A stretch of DNA of 64,000 nt, taken from positions 6,138,001 to 6,202,000 of the forward strand of contig OZ020248.1 of NCBI GenBank assembly GCA_963971285.1. The letters run 5' to 3'. Source of the stretch: Astropecten irregularis. Taxonomy: Eukaryota; Echinodermata; Asteroidea; Paxillosida; Astropectinidae. The notes beneath the pieces are model-generated. The model was not told where the DNA came from. It did no database searches and saw nothing but the letters and a program-made list of their open reading frames with translations. The stretch's first letter is position 1; every line of letters starts with the position of its first letter. Made by a program: the position numbers and the translations under genes. Below are positions 12,680-26,200 of the stretch, one piece after another.

Positions 12680-13272
12680 GGGGCCAATTCTAAGCACCAA
12701 AATTTGCTTAAGCACCCAAATCCTTGGTACAAAATCAGTATGCCAGCCAAACTCCTTTTGAATGTTATGCTCAGCAAACAATGGCTGAATACAAGTCAAA
12801 AGCAGTAAACATAGTATGAAAATTTGGTTGGTAAATCCTGTTTGATCAAGGAAGACTTTTCACATTATTTTCATGCTTAATGTAGTATTATATTTTGATG
12901 TATGCAGTTTCATGGGCAAAAATAATAAAGGAAGATACTGGAACAGTCATCTGTGAAAATTTCAGTCCCATACGGTGCCCACTTTTTGAGAAAACAGTGA
13001 AAAACGGCCTCAGTATTTCTGACTGTCTTTTCACCGTAATTGTTTATCTTTAAAAGATCAAAATTGTTTTCGGTTGTTGATTTCAGTTACTAATTTCTTG
13101 ATAAATAGGGCCTAAAGCATTTCATGCGGAAAATTGTAAAGGTAGGCCTATGTTTCTACTATCACTGAATGTATCACCATCTTTATACCCTGTACGTTAT
13201 AGGTAAATATGTGACCATTTCTGTTTGTTTCCTACCAAAGTACATGTAGGCCTTTTTTATGAAATTGGCCCC
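12680..13272. mobile_element. MITE family C split by a family A insertion
   Basis: The head GGGGCCAATTCTAAGCAC and tail TGAAATTGGCCCC bracket a family A copy at about 12888-13248 (GTCATCTGTGAAAATTTCAG core). Confidence 0.7.
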
Positions 13273-14170
13273 AGGCAGCCAGCCACACGCAGATGCTCAG
13301 ACTGGAACCGAGTCTACGCATCGCGACGAAAGAAGTAAAAACAAACAGCGGTGTCACGGGCGATTAGCGCGCCCAAAACACGGCTCAAAATTCACAATCA
13401 ACTGACAGACGATACTTTGCAGTGATTTAATTGCCGCGCTTTTTCTAAGGCCACTGGAAAACGTAATTATGTTACGCGGGAATCTAGTAAAGGAAGACGA
13501 CGCGTCTGGTGTCTGCATTATATTTCTCCTCGCAGTGCTTTTTTTGTTTAGGTCTGGTTTAATACTCCAAGTTTTTGAACAGATGTTATATTTTCTTTTT
13601 CTATTTTTCTCGGTCGGTCCGTTTGGTGTACATCTCTCGTGTTAGTGACTAGTGACATCTTCGCTGAACACATCGGGCAATCCACCCGACTCCATGGCAA
13701 CAGGGCACGTGACCTTGGGGTGGCGTTTAAAGGGGCTTGCTTGCAAAGGTGGAAGGGGACATTATGAAAAGAGCCTTACAGCATAGCCGACGTTTCTAGC
13801 ATCATCAGTTATTCGTCATCATTTCTAACATGTTGTATATTGTGTAACGACATGCATCACTTTTGGATAGCGCTGTGTTTCAGAGAGTGATCACATTGCT
13901 TCGTTGGCAGTTATACTGTGATGTCCGTTTTGTAACGGGATCACGCCAACTATAATGTTGCATATTATTATAAATGAGGCATGATGGGATAGAAACAAGA
14001 TGGCCGCCAGTGACATGTAATTTCCAACAACTAATCTACATAATCGAATATAAACCAGAAATTAGTTCCTTCATAATCAGAATCGTCCGATTGTGATTGG
14101 ACCTTGGTTGTTAGCCTAGTGAGGAATATCCCCGTTGAAGTCTTTCTCCTCAAATCGAATGTCGGCCTGT

Positions 14171-14212
14171 CCATGGAGGAAGAAATAGATAAGTCTATTT
14201 CTTCCTCCATGG
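14171..14212. repeat. Perfect 19-bp inverted repeat with 4-nt loop
   Basis: Arms CCATGGAGGAAGAAATAGA and its exact complement around TAAG, with no mismatch. Confidence 0.9.
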
Positions 14213-14413
14213 TCTGTCATTCAAAAATGCTGTATGGGGTCTATACCCTGTCTCCACTTCCACCGGTCATCGTGACGCACTTCCATTCGTCTCAGGCTCC
14301 TAGCCCTAGGCCTATCCCTTTGGCAGCACTTTCCCCGTACTACAAGGGAAATGCAATTCTTCATTTTGCATCAGACTTTATTTTTTTGCTTTGGCGAATT
14401 TTTATTTGATTGC

Positions 14414-14754
14414 CTTTAAGGTTATTTTTATACTTGATTCGTGAGTAAATGTATCAAGATATTACGGTAAAACAGTCATCACTTTCTGTGAAATTTCCAA
14501 TCCCATACGGTGCCCACTTTTTGAGAAAACAGGGATAAACGCCCACGGTATTTCCAAACAATGTTCACCTTCAGAAGATCAAAATTGTTTTTGTTTATTG
14601 GTTTTTACTCTTTTCTGGAGGCAGAACAGTTTTTACAGTACCATCACCATCTTTATACCCTGTAAAGTAGGCTATATGTAAATCTGTGGAGATTTCAACT
14701 TCGGTTTGCTATACCATGCAGTTATATGATACCATCATTGATAGTATCTTTAAG
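14414..14754 (+). mobile_element. MITE family A, degraded
   Basis: Family core TTGAGAAAACAGGG preceded by CATACGGTGCCCAC, and the CACCATCTTTATACCCTGTA block, with worn ends. Confidence 0.7.
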
Positions 14755-15593
14755 GTTCATTTTCAATATTCTTCAGCAATGTTATGCAGTTGTTTGTCCA
14801 TCATAATTATCATTATTTGAAATGTATAATTATTTTCTCGCTCTTTTCCGGTGTCCATGTTGCAATCTGCGGAAGCCTTTCGGTTTTATACTTTATAATA
14901 TTGGGACTACCAATTGTTTTAATGTCTCAGGATAATTATAAAGTGTATTTTATGAAATAACGATAAGTGACAACCTTGATGATTAGGTAAATTGTCAAGC
15001 TTATTCAATCTTTGGTTTTTTTGGTGACGTGGGTCGAGGTATGACGCATATCGGAGTGAGTAATATTGGCCGAAATCACAGCCGTGTTTCTCCATCGGAC
15101 CACGGCCCAAACTCCGCTTACTCGCACGGTGTGGTAGTGTGACACCCGGAGCGTGAATCGGCGAGTTTTTGATGGGGACCGCCGCCACCGCGCGACCGAC
15201 CACCAAGCCCTTGTACCAGAGACACCAAGTCTGTCACCTCGGTACGCCTCATCGGGTTCCCTTCGTACCGGCGTTTTACTTTGATATCCATCCCATATTT
15301 ATCGCAGCTTCGATGACGCGATGATATCAACCATGTTGGGTGGGTGCGTCCATAACAGACCGGTGTGTTTTTCTTGTTTTGCCCACCTAAAGTTTGTTTC
15401 GCTTTTGAGTAAAGTGTGATTGATAGGTACTTATTGGCACTAATAGGCACTAATGTGACTAACCAGATTTGTGTACTGGGCACTCCATCCCACCCAATAC
15501 GTAAGAACCACAGACCAGGGCTATCATGTTGCACCACTGTGATACTGTCAAAATGCACGATCCTATCGGGGTTCTTAAAACCAGGAGGACCAG

Positions 15594-15703
15594 GGGTTGA
15601 TTTCACCGTCCCTTCGATCGATCGTAACTCATCGTATCCCACGTAAGGCTGCAATGCATCATAAGCCCTATGATCATTGATAGTAAGTTACGATGAGTTT
15701 GGT
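15594..15703. mobile_element. MITE family B
   Basis: GGGGTTGATTTCACCGTCCC to AGTTACGATGAGTTTGGTCA. Confidence 0.65.
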
Positions 15704-15714
15704 CAGTGTTCAGG

Positions 15715-15945
15715 CCAGTGTTATAGTTGATGAGTTCGAGTATGAGTACTTTTTTTCATGAGTAATTAAGAGTACGAGTATGAGTTTCTTGTCATGAGTA
15801 CTTTTTCCATGAGTACGGGTATGAGTACGCGTACTTTGTCATGAGTATGATCGAGTACGAGTTGAACGGTATAGGGCTGTTTACCTTGTGAGTACACTTA
15901 CTCAAGTACGAGTATGAGTAGGAGTATACTGCAACTCTGATTCAG
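15715..15945. repeat. Degenerate GAGTACGAGTATGAGTA repeat
   Basis: Repeated GAGTA(C/T)GAGTATGAGTAC units broken by CTTTTTCATGAGTA stretches. It directly follows a family B copy. Confidence 0.75.
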
Positions 15946-16287
15946 GCGCATTCGTACTACACGCACTACACTACAAGTCAAAATCTTCAGGCCTCCTACA
16001 GCTCAACCGAATAAAAAGGAAAACCTGGAATCCCTTCTTTCACTCATCGCATGGAGTCGGTCGGAAACTTGGTGACTTTGATGTCTCTGTGAATGTTTCG
16101 AGGCCGGGGGCTATTTTTCCCCCCTTTGAAGTTTCACCTGAGTCTTTTTCCGTCTTAAATTGTGGAAAATCAACTCGCTTCCGGGTACAAATGTGACCTC
16201 TGCACCTATTCTCGATTTGTCCTCTCTTTTCTTATTACCACTAAAAGGGTAAAAGAGGGATGATGGGTAGAAGAACTTGGTCGCTGC

Positions 16288-16659
16288 TTTTAAAGGTAAT
16301 ATCATACTACTGTAGTTGGTTTTTGTCAAAGAAGTACAGATTCCTTGGCAACAATATCAAGGATGATTACAGTCACAGTCATCTGTGAAAATTTCAGTCC
16401 CATACGGTGCCCACTTTTTGAGAAAACAGTGAAAACGGCCACAGTATTTTTTAAGTCTTTTCTCTTTTATTTTTGATCTTTTAAAAGATCATGATTTTCG
16501 GTCGTTGTTTTACTAATTTCTGGATAAATACACCATTTCAGGCGGAAAAAGTTTAACGGTAGGTTTCTACCAGCACCATCTTCATACCCTGTAAGTTATA
16601 CGTAAATCTGTGAACATTTCTGTTTTGGTTTCTTCCCAAAGTATGATACTACCTTTAAG
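16288..16659 (+). mobile_element. MITE family A, well preserved
   Basis: TTTAAAGGTAATATCATACT at the left and AAAGTATGATACTACCTTTA at the right form the clearest terminal inverted repeats of the family. About 370 bp, no ORF. Confidence 0.85.
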
Positions 16660-18902
16660 CAATGTTATGCAAGGATTTTGGAAATTCTGAAGATGAAGTG
16701 ATTATCGCAATTCATCTGAACCTTTCTTTAGATATAGTCCAACATTTTGTTAACTAAGGTTCCTTTTTTTTTTAATGCATAGGCCTACACTGTATTTATG
16801 TCATCCTGAGGTTACTGCAACCGCAAGTTTATCGACATAGGTATACTCGGATGTTGTGTATACTTTTAAGTTATAGCAGCGATGTAGTTTTGTATGAAGC
16901 CTGCAATTTGTCCGATTTGATAGCTTGAGACACTGGTCGCGGCTTGACCTGTGACATGACAGGAACAATGAGAGCGCCCTCTGCGGGTGGGTGACAGCCA
17001 GCAGATGAGGAGCAAATTATCCTCCGCGTACGTTCCTAATGGTGGGGGAGATTGCTCTCACCTGGGGTTGGAGGCCTATAATCCCCCGGTCAGTAACCTT
17101 CATTGCAGGTCGCCCTTGATGCCAAACGACGTTTCTGGAACTAAGGAAGGTCATACCTGGCAGTCAAAAATAATTCTGTAACTCTTGATACACCCATGGC
17201 TCCCGTTTTATGCATACGGATTAAAAATAAGAGAGTAAGAGGGTGGGGGTGCATTAATTTGGCCAGACAGGTTTATAACCCTCCCTAGTCCGCTCAGACA
17301 GAAGGAGGAATATTCTAGGGGAGTTGGTAGCTAGGCGTGAGCTCGCGAGGACCTGACAGATTTGCGGTCGTAGGATCAGAGGAACAAGCCGCCTGGAGTC
17401 TAGTCAGTCTCTCCCCCATCAACTCCCTGCCGGGGTTTGGCCGATCGACCATCGGTGATTCCCATTCCAGGACCCTGGTAGCGGACCCTGGCCTGCTGGC
17501 TCGGTCGGTCGATCAGGCTAGTCCACGGTTACCGCGGCCTTTCAAGTAAAACGCGGAGAAGTGATGGATTTATTGCCTGACCGTCGGCCGAGTACAAACG
17601 CACTTCTCGGTAGGAGTTTGTAATTAAAAAGGATATCCAAATAACCGTATGGGCCTTCAACTTCAAGCCCATCTCAAATATGGATATCCGATATTGTTGA
17701 ATTCAGCGGTCATGATAATATTTCTGTCGCAGTGATCTGAATTATTTGTATTTCATGTTTTGAAATAAGCGCGTTTTCGTCATAAAGTTCCCCGTAGGTT
17801 AGTGATATTGGGACGGAAAGCGTAGCGCGCCTTATACATCGCATGCACTTCAAAACTCCTCACATTGCATAGGCTATCTTTGGAGAACCTTGATGAAATC
17901 TTTATTATTTTGATTTTTGGCCCAATATGCGGACACTGGAGGCTAATATCGGTCATTGGACCAACTGTCCACCACTTCTGTTTTCACACCACATTTTTTT
18001 GGTCATTTTGTTCTGGCATTTCAGATGCTAACTTACTTTCTTCTTAAAGGTGCATGTCTCTGTGAATCCATCTATTTAAGGAGCCAGAGAACCGCCCCTT
18101 ATTGTGTACACCACCTCAAACCCAAGTTGCTCAGAAACGCCATTTACATGTTTGTCACTGATCTATAACAGTCAGTCCTGTGTAGAAAATGATTGTTGTT
18201 TGTTGTTGTTGTCTTCTTCTTCTTCTTGTTCGTCTTCTTCTTAAGATTCTTCTTCTGATCAATCTTTCCTCAGTTGTTCCTGCACCTTCCATCTTTTTAT
18301 TATCAGCGTGTCTCGTGTTATGATGATAGTGGCGATATTTAACATGCCAAATGTCCCGCATGTTTGCATATATCAACACAGCGCGTGAAACTTTGCCAAA
18401 TGGATTGTGTCTGACTACACGTCTCGGCGTGCACGAGGACTTTCCGACTTTGCCAACAACATTCGAATTCCAACGAATAAAACGTGTTTAAAGTTCATCT
18501 GAAATCACTATGATTTATATAGGACATGCAGCGACAGAGCCTCTGTATTACAGTAGACGCAAAAGTGACACAATTTACGGATGCATAGCAACTCCCGCCC
18601 TTTTGTGGTATGTCGTCATCTATCTGAAAATATTGAACTCTTGGTCTCGTGACACAGATTTTTTTTCTGGCAGTGTGATTCACGGTAAGCGACGTGGTTA
18701 CGTGACAGCCGTGACTTTTGGTGTTTCCTTCTCGGTAGTCGACGCGTCAATATGACACCAGCCACGATGTATTCATTTCACATTTATGAAATATGATATT
18801 AAATGGGTACCAACAGTAGCAAACAGCTGGGTATGATGTAGAGTCGATCGACGGTAGTGGCGTAGTTGCCTGCCATGGGTCGCTGGGGGCGCTTCTCCAT
18901 CT
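16660..18902. other. No gene seen
   Basis: Short open frames only, none with recognisable motifs. A (TTC)n-rich stretch lies at about 18213-18255. Confidence 0.5.
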
Positions 18903-18937
18903 GGGGCCAATTTCACGGCCCTGCTTAGCACACAACA
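18903..18937. mobile_element. MITE family C, terminal fragment
   Basis: GGGGCCAATTTCACGGCCCT followed by GCTTAGCACACAA only. Confidence 0.6.
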
Positions 18938-19653
18938 GAAAATAATGTTAAAGATCATGTGAATACTTTTCACCAATAACTCCTTTCTGCACGCAATCGG
19001 TTGGCGGTATCTTTAAGATAAGTTGAAGGATATTCGTATATGGCATCTGTGACGTCACCACGGTCGCCTTTCCATCCATTAATTGCGCCCAGGACTGCCC
19101 ACTTGTTACGTGATTGACGTCTTGGGTGCGTGAACGTGATCCTGGGACCTACATGGGGTCGCCCGTTAATAGGTCACTTATTTTACTGGTTAAATTCACG
19201 CGTGATCGTGTCACGGTCACGCCACGGCCACAGCACCGTGGACGATGTGCCGGTAACGAATTGGCGTGACATGTGACGTCAACGTAACTTGATGTTACGG
19301 TGGTGCATTCGTATGACTTTTTGGTTGTGTTGTCACAAAAAGGTGGATGGTAGTAACTGTCATTTTCATCAAAAACGTGTAATACGTTTAGCCAATCAGT
19401 TGACCCAATGACTTTGAAATATGATTATGGGCTATAAAATTAGGCCTAAGATATACGTGTTTATTAATATTTATAGTTATGTGGCAAAACGTGCGATACT
19501 TCTCATTTCTTTGTGCATGCACGTGATAATAACATTGTCACTCCGTCGAGTTTTGGCCTCTCCCTGAAATTTTGAATTTCAATTTTCTGCTGACGTCAAA
19601 AACACTGCGAAACTTTATTCAGTACAGGAGTCACGGCAATGACAATTCAACCA

Positions 19654-19897
19654 GGGGCCAATTTCACGGCCCTGCTTAGCACAAAAATGTGCTAACCATG
19701 AAATTTCTGTCTTAATAAAAAACGAGATTAACGACCAAATTTTCATGTGATGTATATCACTTGTGATTGTTCCTCTAAAGCTGTCGTTTGCTGTCCATGA
19801 ATATCGAATGGAAATTTTAATGGTGGTTTGTATTGAGCAAGACATTTTGTGCTAAGCATTATTTTTTGTGCTTAACAGGTCCATAAAATAGACCCCT
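19654..19897 (+). mobile_element. MITE family C, complete
   Basis: GGGGCCAATTTCACGGCCCT head, GTGCTTAACAGGTCCATAAA tail, about 244 bp. Confidence 0.8.
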
Positions 19898-19899
19898 GA

Positions 19900-21523
19900 T
19901 GGTTAATCCTGTCAATCCGCACGCTTTAGGCGGGCCGAGTCGGGTTCGACCAAGGGGGAGAGGTCATCGAGTGCCTCGGTATAGTCACCGATAATTTAAA
20001 AGCTAACATCAACCGAACCACTCCTCAACAAGATTCTATAACATCGCCAGCTCATAAATCGGTATTCGGAGCCAAAAATCCGCCGCTTTTTGGAATTAAA
20101 AACTTGGTATTATAGTAGAGCGGAGTGGAGGGGTCCTGCCCAGTCTCTACACCGCAGGTAGCCTGGCGCCTTGATCGGTTCAAGAACATACGTCTGTTAA
20201 TCAGCACCCAATCCATGACGGGCGAAGGTCCGTCATAAAACACTGCCATCAACCCCCAAAATAATAATAAATAAGATACAAATCCACATCCAATAACCCT
20301 CCTCTTAAAACCCTGGGTTTAAGTACCGATAATTAAAATGGCTTTCCTCACCAAATTATTCTGGGCCATTTTTTTAATGAATTTTTGTTTTATTTATACC
20401 GGGGGATTGTAGTCCGAGTTGCCTTGGATTTGTACGAGGGGGCCGGCCGGGGCTTATCCCCCGGCCCGGTCCCCGCCGTATTGGAGTCAAGTTGATGGTC
20501 GAACTGACAGTAATATGTCGTAGTTTTGGTTTTTGTCCTTTCGGCCGTTGAACTGAAATCCAACCTTTCTCCTCCCAATTTCGCTCATTTTGAAATATCT
20601 CTGGTATAAAGGACCTCGGTTTGACTTTATCATGTGGTGCATGCTATATAACGAAACAATATTTGACATCTTGGCACTTTGCCAAATGATCGAATATTAC
20701 CGGTTAACATTCTATATAATTGAAGCTTTGTATATGCATAATTGTTTATTTCACACTTTCAGTCTGGCATTTTAATTTACCTTCTCCGTTGTAACTTCAT
20801 GTTGCCACACAATATAGGAATGAATAACTGGGTAAAGTATCTTGCTTAGAGACACAAGCACCAAAAGATACTCGCCACATACACATAGCTATGCCATTTC
20901 ATGTTTCTATTTGCCAAAATTTCATGAAAGGCCAAGACAGATCGTAACAATATGCATGTTAATTTTAATTGCTAAGTAAAGTGCGATGTCACATTACTAT
21001 AGTTACTACAGAAACAGGAAAAACTCATATAAAAGATGAATCTGTGTAAATCGACTGTCGCTTCAGTCGACACACTCAAACTGCGGCCAGACCCGTGGAC
21101 AGTCTACGGTCCCCACCCATCTATAGCCAAGACGCCCGTAGGGCTTCACGAACTGGTATAATCATCCGTGCATCATTTCCTTCCGATGATAAAAGTTTCC
21201 CATTGTCTCAGTTTAGTTCCAGACGCCCACAAAACCAAGAAGAGCTCCACACCCCCTCCCCTCCCCCTTCTACTTGTCAATCATTTGTTAGCCTTGCTTG
21301 TCAGTCGCCGTTCTCTGCACTTAATCTGCACTTGTCTTATAACCAGATTGACACCCTTGGTCAATGAAAACCATAAAAGATAAGACAAGCAGTCCCGTGG
21401 AGGTTGGGTATTTTTCTTTAATCATGAGCTGACACCATTGAAATAGGTGAAGGTTCACTAATCCGAAGATTAGTTTAATCAATTGAGCTGAGGAAAAGTT
21501 TTAAAGAACTTCAGGTACTCTCT
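19900..21523. other. No gene seen, left flank of the large transposon
   Basis: Unique-looking sequence without recognisable repeats or exons. No motif of the transposon subterminal type occurs here, which supports the left boundary. Confidence 0.45.
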
Positions 21524-21569
21524 ATCTGTAAAAAATGTTGGGCATTTTTTAACCAATATTTTAACCAAC

Positions 21570-22135
21570 ATTGGTCTACATATCAACTGGTAACATAATT
21601 GGTCAATAATAACCCAACTGGTGTTGGGTAGTAACTTTCCCTATTAATTGGTTAATTATCTTTGCCAACAAGTTGGGCTTTTGCTTTTACCCAACCATTG
21701 CTATTTTGCATTTGCCTCATCTGTTGGTTAATAGTTATCCCAGCAGTTGGTCAAATAAGATTGCGATTTTGTTGGTTAATCTGAATTTCCCATTAATTGG
21801 TCAAATCGTTTTGCACAATAATTGGTCACTTCATTGCAAGTAGTTGGTTATTTCTTTGTCTCCTTTGTTGGTTAACCTGAACTTCCCAGTTGGTCAAATA
21901 TTTTTGCACAATAGTTGGTCAATTTCATTCCAAGTAGTTGTTTTTTGTTTGTCTCATTGTTGGTTAATATTAACTTCCAAGTTGGTCAAATCATTTTGCA
22001 CAATAATTGGTCAATTTCAACTATCCCAGCAGTTGGTTGCTTTTTCACATGTTATTGGTTGAAATGAGCTTCACAGTTGGTCAAACTTGCAAAATAGAAG
22101 TTGTGTATTAAAACTTTCTGGTAGTTGGCTAAAAA
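21570..22135. repeat. Left subterminal repeat array (TTGGTCAA/TTGGTTAA)
   Basis: About 18 copies of TTGGTC or TTGGTT, nearly all in one orientation, plus a few reversed copies (AACCAA, CCCAAC) nearest the tip. A longer block ending GCACAATAATTGGTCA recurs near 21811, 21905 and 21996, a spacing of about 93 bp. This resembles the subterminal motif clusters bound by the TnpA protein in plant CACTA elements. Which protein binds here is unknown. Confidence 0.75.
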
Positions 22136-22286
22136 CACTTGCATCCCCTTTGGAATGATGAACCTCACTTGCAATAGTCAAATCTATAGTTTCCACACTT
22201 TGTTTCTTAGTTTGCCTATATACTGTACAAGGAAGGTAACGCAAATGAAACTGATTTCACTATAATTGTACAAGTTAACACAAAAC

Positions 22287-22292
22287 TTTATT
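22287..22292 (-). other. Candidate polyadenylation signal for the SAMD3-like gene
   Basis: AATAAA on the minus strand, about 0.9 kb past the stop codon and still inside the transposon. Weak evidence: the motif is common in AT-rich DNA. Confidence 0.25.
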
Positions 22293-22439
22293 TCAAAACT
22301 AATAAAGAACAGTACTTTTATCAACTGTATCACTCCTTCCGGTATAAGTTGAGTCAGTTGCAACTATGGCATATTACTTTTATGCAACTGATCTCAAAAC
22401 GAGACTTCTCTTTTAAAAGGGAATACAAATATATAAACC

Positions 22440-22850
22440 AAGCTACTGAGCTATACTAGACCACGACTACTGCAGTGAAGATATTGATGCATGTGATTTA
22501 CTTGATTTTTATGTAACAAAAAAACCCAAAAGAGTGGCTTCTCTCTCATAAAGGAATACAAATGAATAAATCAATCAATCCAACCATCTTTTCAGCTGCT
22601 AGATATTACACCATTAATACTATACAGTAAAGATATTGTTGCATGTGATTTACTTAATTTTATACAAAAAAAACCAAAGAGTGACTTCTCTCTCAAAAAA
22701 AAAATCAATCAATCAATCCAACCATCTTTTCAGCTGCTAGATATTACACCATGAATATTATAGTAAATATATTGTTGCATGTGATTTACTTAATTGTATA
22801 CAAAAAACAAACAAACAAACAGAGTATCTTCTCTCTCAAGGAATACAGGC
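22440..22850. repeat. Tandem repeat of about 136-152 bp in the 3' part of the transposon
   Basis: The block containing GCATGTGATTTACTTAATT, then a CTTCTCTCTC stretch, then CCAACCATCTTTTCAGCTGC recurs with anchors at 22489, 22641 and 22777. Units are AT-rich and partly degenerate. It lies downstream of the SAMD3-like stop codon and may be in the 3' untranslated region. Confidence 0.7.
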
Positions 22851-23204
22851 AATCAAACCGAATTCTCAGTTATTTGATACAGAACCCTGCAGATTCAATC
22901 TTGTTCAATGTTCAATGTGCAAAACAAACGGAAGAGTTAACTTCTCTTGCAAAAAGGAATATTATAAACAAATTTATCAAACCAAATCCTCAAAAGATTT
23001 ACCTTTTAACAGACAATGAAAAAGGTCTCTATCCAGATGTTTCTCAGTAATCCTTTGTGTGGCGTATTTTGAGTTGCATTTTTAAAATCCTATTTTTCTT
23101 CATTACATATTGCAACTCAATTTTGAGGCAAAACTAACAACAAACAACAGTTAATAATTCCTGTATTATCATGTGCTGCTGATAAACAAACTAAAACATC
23201 AAGT

Positions 23205-26200
23205 TTACTTGAGATGTTTGGTCAGATATGCCCTGAAGTCCCTCACAGTGGGAGGAATGGCTGTAGGCAGCTCGTATATAAAGACCTGTAAGAATTCCCA
23301 CACTGTTTTCACTTGGGGTTGATACATAATGTCGAGCACAAAGTGTGCCTTGAATGCAACGTCAATGGTGTTCAACAAACTTGGGTAGGACACAGCTCGT
23401 CTCTCTGCAACGAGGAAGTGCTGAGTTGGCTTTAGGCGGTCTGTAGCATACAGTGCCAGTATGAATGGCTGTGGCCTCTCAGAGCTGTCAATACTATGCA
23501 GGTAGTCTTCCACATTCGTGATGGACTGAAAAAGGAAAGGTGAAAATTAGTTTCGAAGAGAAAATGGTAAGCCATTAAAACTTAATTGATCTGAAATGGT
23601 TTAATCGGTTGAAAATGGCATTAGTGATGAAGGCAGACAATAAGATGCAATTTACTGAAACACAGCAAAATGCTACAAGCCATAATGCAGTCAATAATGC
23701 TGATTAGATTTTTGTCAAATACATAATGATAACACCACAGATGATGTACAATGCGCAAATTTCATTTAAGTAAGATGCTCAAGTTGCAAAGAGAAAATAC
23801 AAAATAGACTTGATATTATTCATCAAAGTATGAAGAGAAGTAGGATTATTCATTTGCAACTTGCAATGTCTTTCTTATGTCTTTCTTGATCATGTCAATA
23901 CTTTCTAACAATTTTGACCAAACAAAAAGAATAATTACTGGATTCAAATTCAAGTCGCATTTGAATTAAATTGACATGTAATCTTTTCAATTAAACCTGT
24001 TTGTTTTTATAAAAGTATGGACTTTGGGCTAAGATAAATCATGAACAGCTTACTGGTTTTAAGTCAATGAAAGCATCAACGCTGTCCTTGACAGTGCATC
24101 GGCCACCACCCTTCCCCTTACTTCGTCCTCCTAGAATGACCGGTAGTAGCATGAACGCCAGGTTTTTCTTCTCATCTGAAATGTAAAAAAAAGAAGGAAA
24201 CCAAAGGTAAAGACTATTCCCTGTCAACATTCTGACCATAAGTCTCATTCACCTTGTTATTAATATAGTTCTTATAGCCCTGGCCAAGACATTTGTCAAG
24301 CATACTGCACAGACAACAGGTATTATATGAATCTAAAAGGGCAATCAGCAACCTCAGGTGGCGACCATAATATGCCAATGTTGCAGTTCTCCAATTTTTT
24401 TTTTAAATGGACTGCAGCTTGATCACAAGGAGAAAATACTGCAGTTTCCGTGCGGGCCGCTACGTGAAAAACACAATCACATCGTTCCACGTTTGGTTTC
24501 AGCTCAAGTGTGCATTAACTCTATATTCAGTGAGTGGATTTTATCTGCTGATAAGCCAGAGAAACAAACCACATAGGCCTACTGTGTCTGAACATCACAT
24601 GCATGGGAACATCACATAGCCTAGCAAGTGAGGAGAAAAAGCTCCTCAACCTCTGACTTAATAGGAATAATTCAAAACCAGTAAGAATTTATAACAGTTT
24701 ACCTGTAGAGAGAGTGTCCTCTTTTACATCTTGCAGGTGAAGGGTCTGCTTCCACGTTGGGGCCATGACATTGGCATATGTTATAACTGGCTCACAAACT
24801 AACTCCCACTTGTAGGACAATTTATCTGCGATGCCTGCATGATGGATGTTAAAGTCCTGTGCGATCTGTAATAAGACAACAATTTAAGCTGTTACAAATT
24901 CATGGCAAGATCATACAAGACATGTGTAACATTTAAGGATATCTCTGTGGAATCATGCAATGTGGCAAGACCAATTAAGTGAGTTATACTTGTAGTTTAA
25001 ATCCACAATAAAGAGTCAACAGGGAATAACACACAAACAAATTTCCCCTCAAATTTGGCTCGAATGGCCTCTTTGACAAATGCAAACAAACAGTTGTGGG
25101 GGAGGAGGAAAAAAAACAAGAAAGCTGTGTTTCAATAGATCAAAATTACTTTGACGTGACCTTTCTACCTGTACACACCACAACCTCTTGAAATTAGGAA
25201 TACTTTTTACCATGTCTTTGTCCAGTAAACGTGGATACTTCTCCAGGATGTCAGCCAGTGAGTGCTTCTCGGCAATGAACTGCTTACGATGCTTTGTGGT
25301 TAATTTCATGTATTCTTTCACCTTGGTGACTGGCTCCATATTCTCCTTCATCCAAGCAACCATCTCTGCTTCGCTTTCTGGGGAGCGATCCTCTTCATCT
25401 GATGATGACTCTGTAGCAATCAAGTGTACAGAGAAATCGCAATGGCATTTATGTCCATCTTACAAGTTGGAATAAGGTTTGGAAATGAACACGGGTGCCT
25501 TAAAGCATACTTAGCTTTTGACAGTCAAGGTCACATACATAAAAAACCACATCCTTTTGATTCACGTTTTGTGTGCATTGAAACTCACAGAAAGCACCAA
25601 GTTAACACACATTCGCATTTGCCAGTGTTGTCCTACATCTAATTAAGGAAAGCAGATATTTGCCAACTAGAGCTGGGTGCCAATATAATGTATGCCAAAT
25701 AAATACCTTCAGAGGATGGTTGCTGTCTGTTGTTGCTCTTTTCATTTCTGTCAAGCATGGTCTTCCTGATATACCTGAGGCGTTCTTCTAAATATCCTGT
25801 TGCTGGCCGTCCACTAGCTCCTTTCATATACCATGCTTCCTAAACATGAAACAAGTTAATTCAAGTGCAAACAACATTTTCGTCTACTTAGACTTTCTTT
25901 TTAAAAATTGAAAAAAATTACTCTGTTGTAAGCTGAAACAAATCAAAACCCACTAAATTCGCAATTTTCATTGTTGAAAAATTGATTTAAATTTGGAATC
26001 AAGCTCACCGTGATTGCAACCCATAAGTATTTAGGGGCATTATTTCAATTTAATTAGATATACAGAAACATTTTTCTCCAAATTTTATAAAATTTTCTCT
26101 CTTGAAGAATGACAAAATTGTAAATCTAAAACAGTATACTTACAAAGCCATTTCCCTCTGGATCCTTGAGATGTGGAAACTGTGTAATGATGCTCTCGGC

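Noticed and set aside
15118-15654. 178-codon frame on the minus strand
   Set aside because: Its start lies in a family B repeat and the protein has no recognisable motif.
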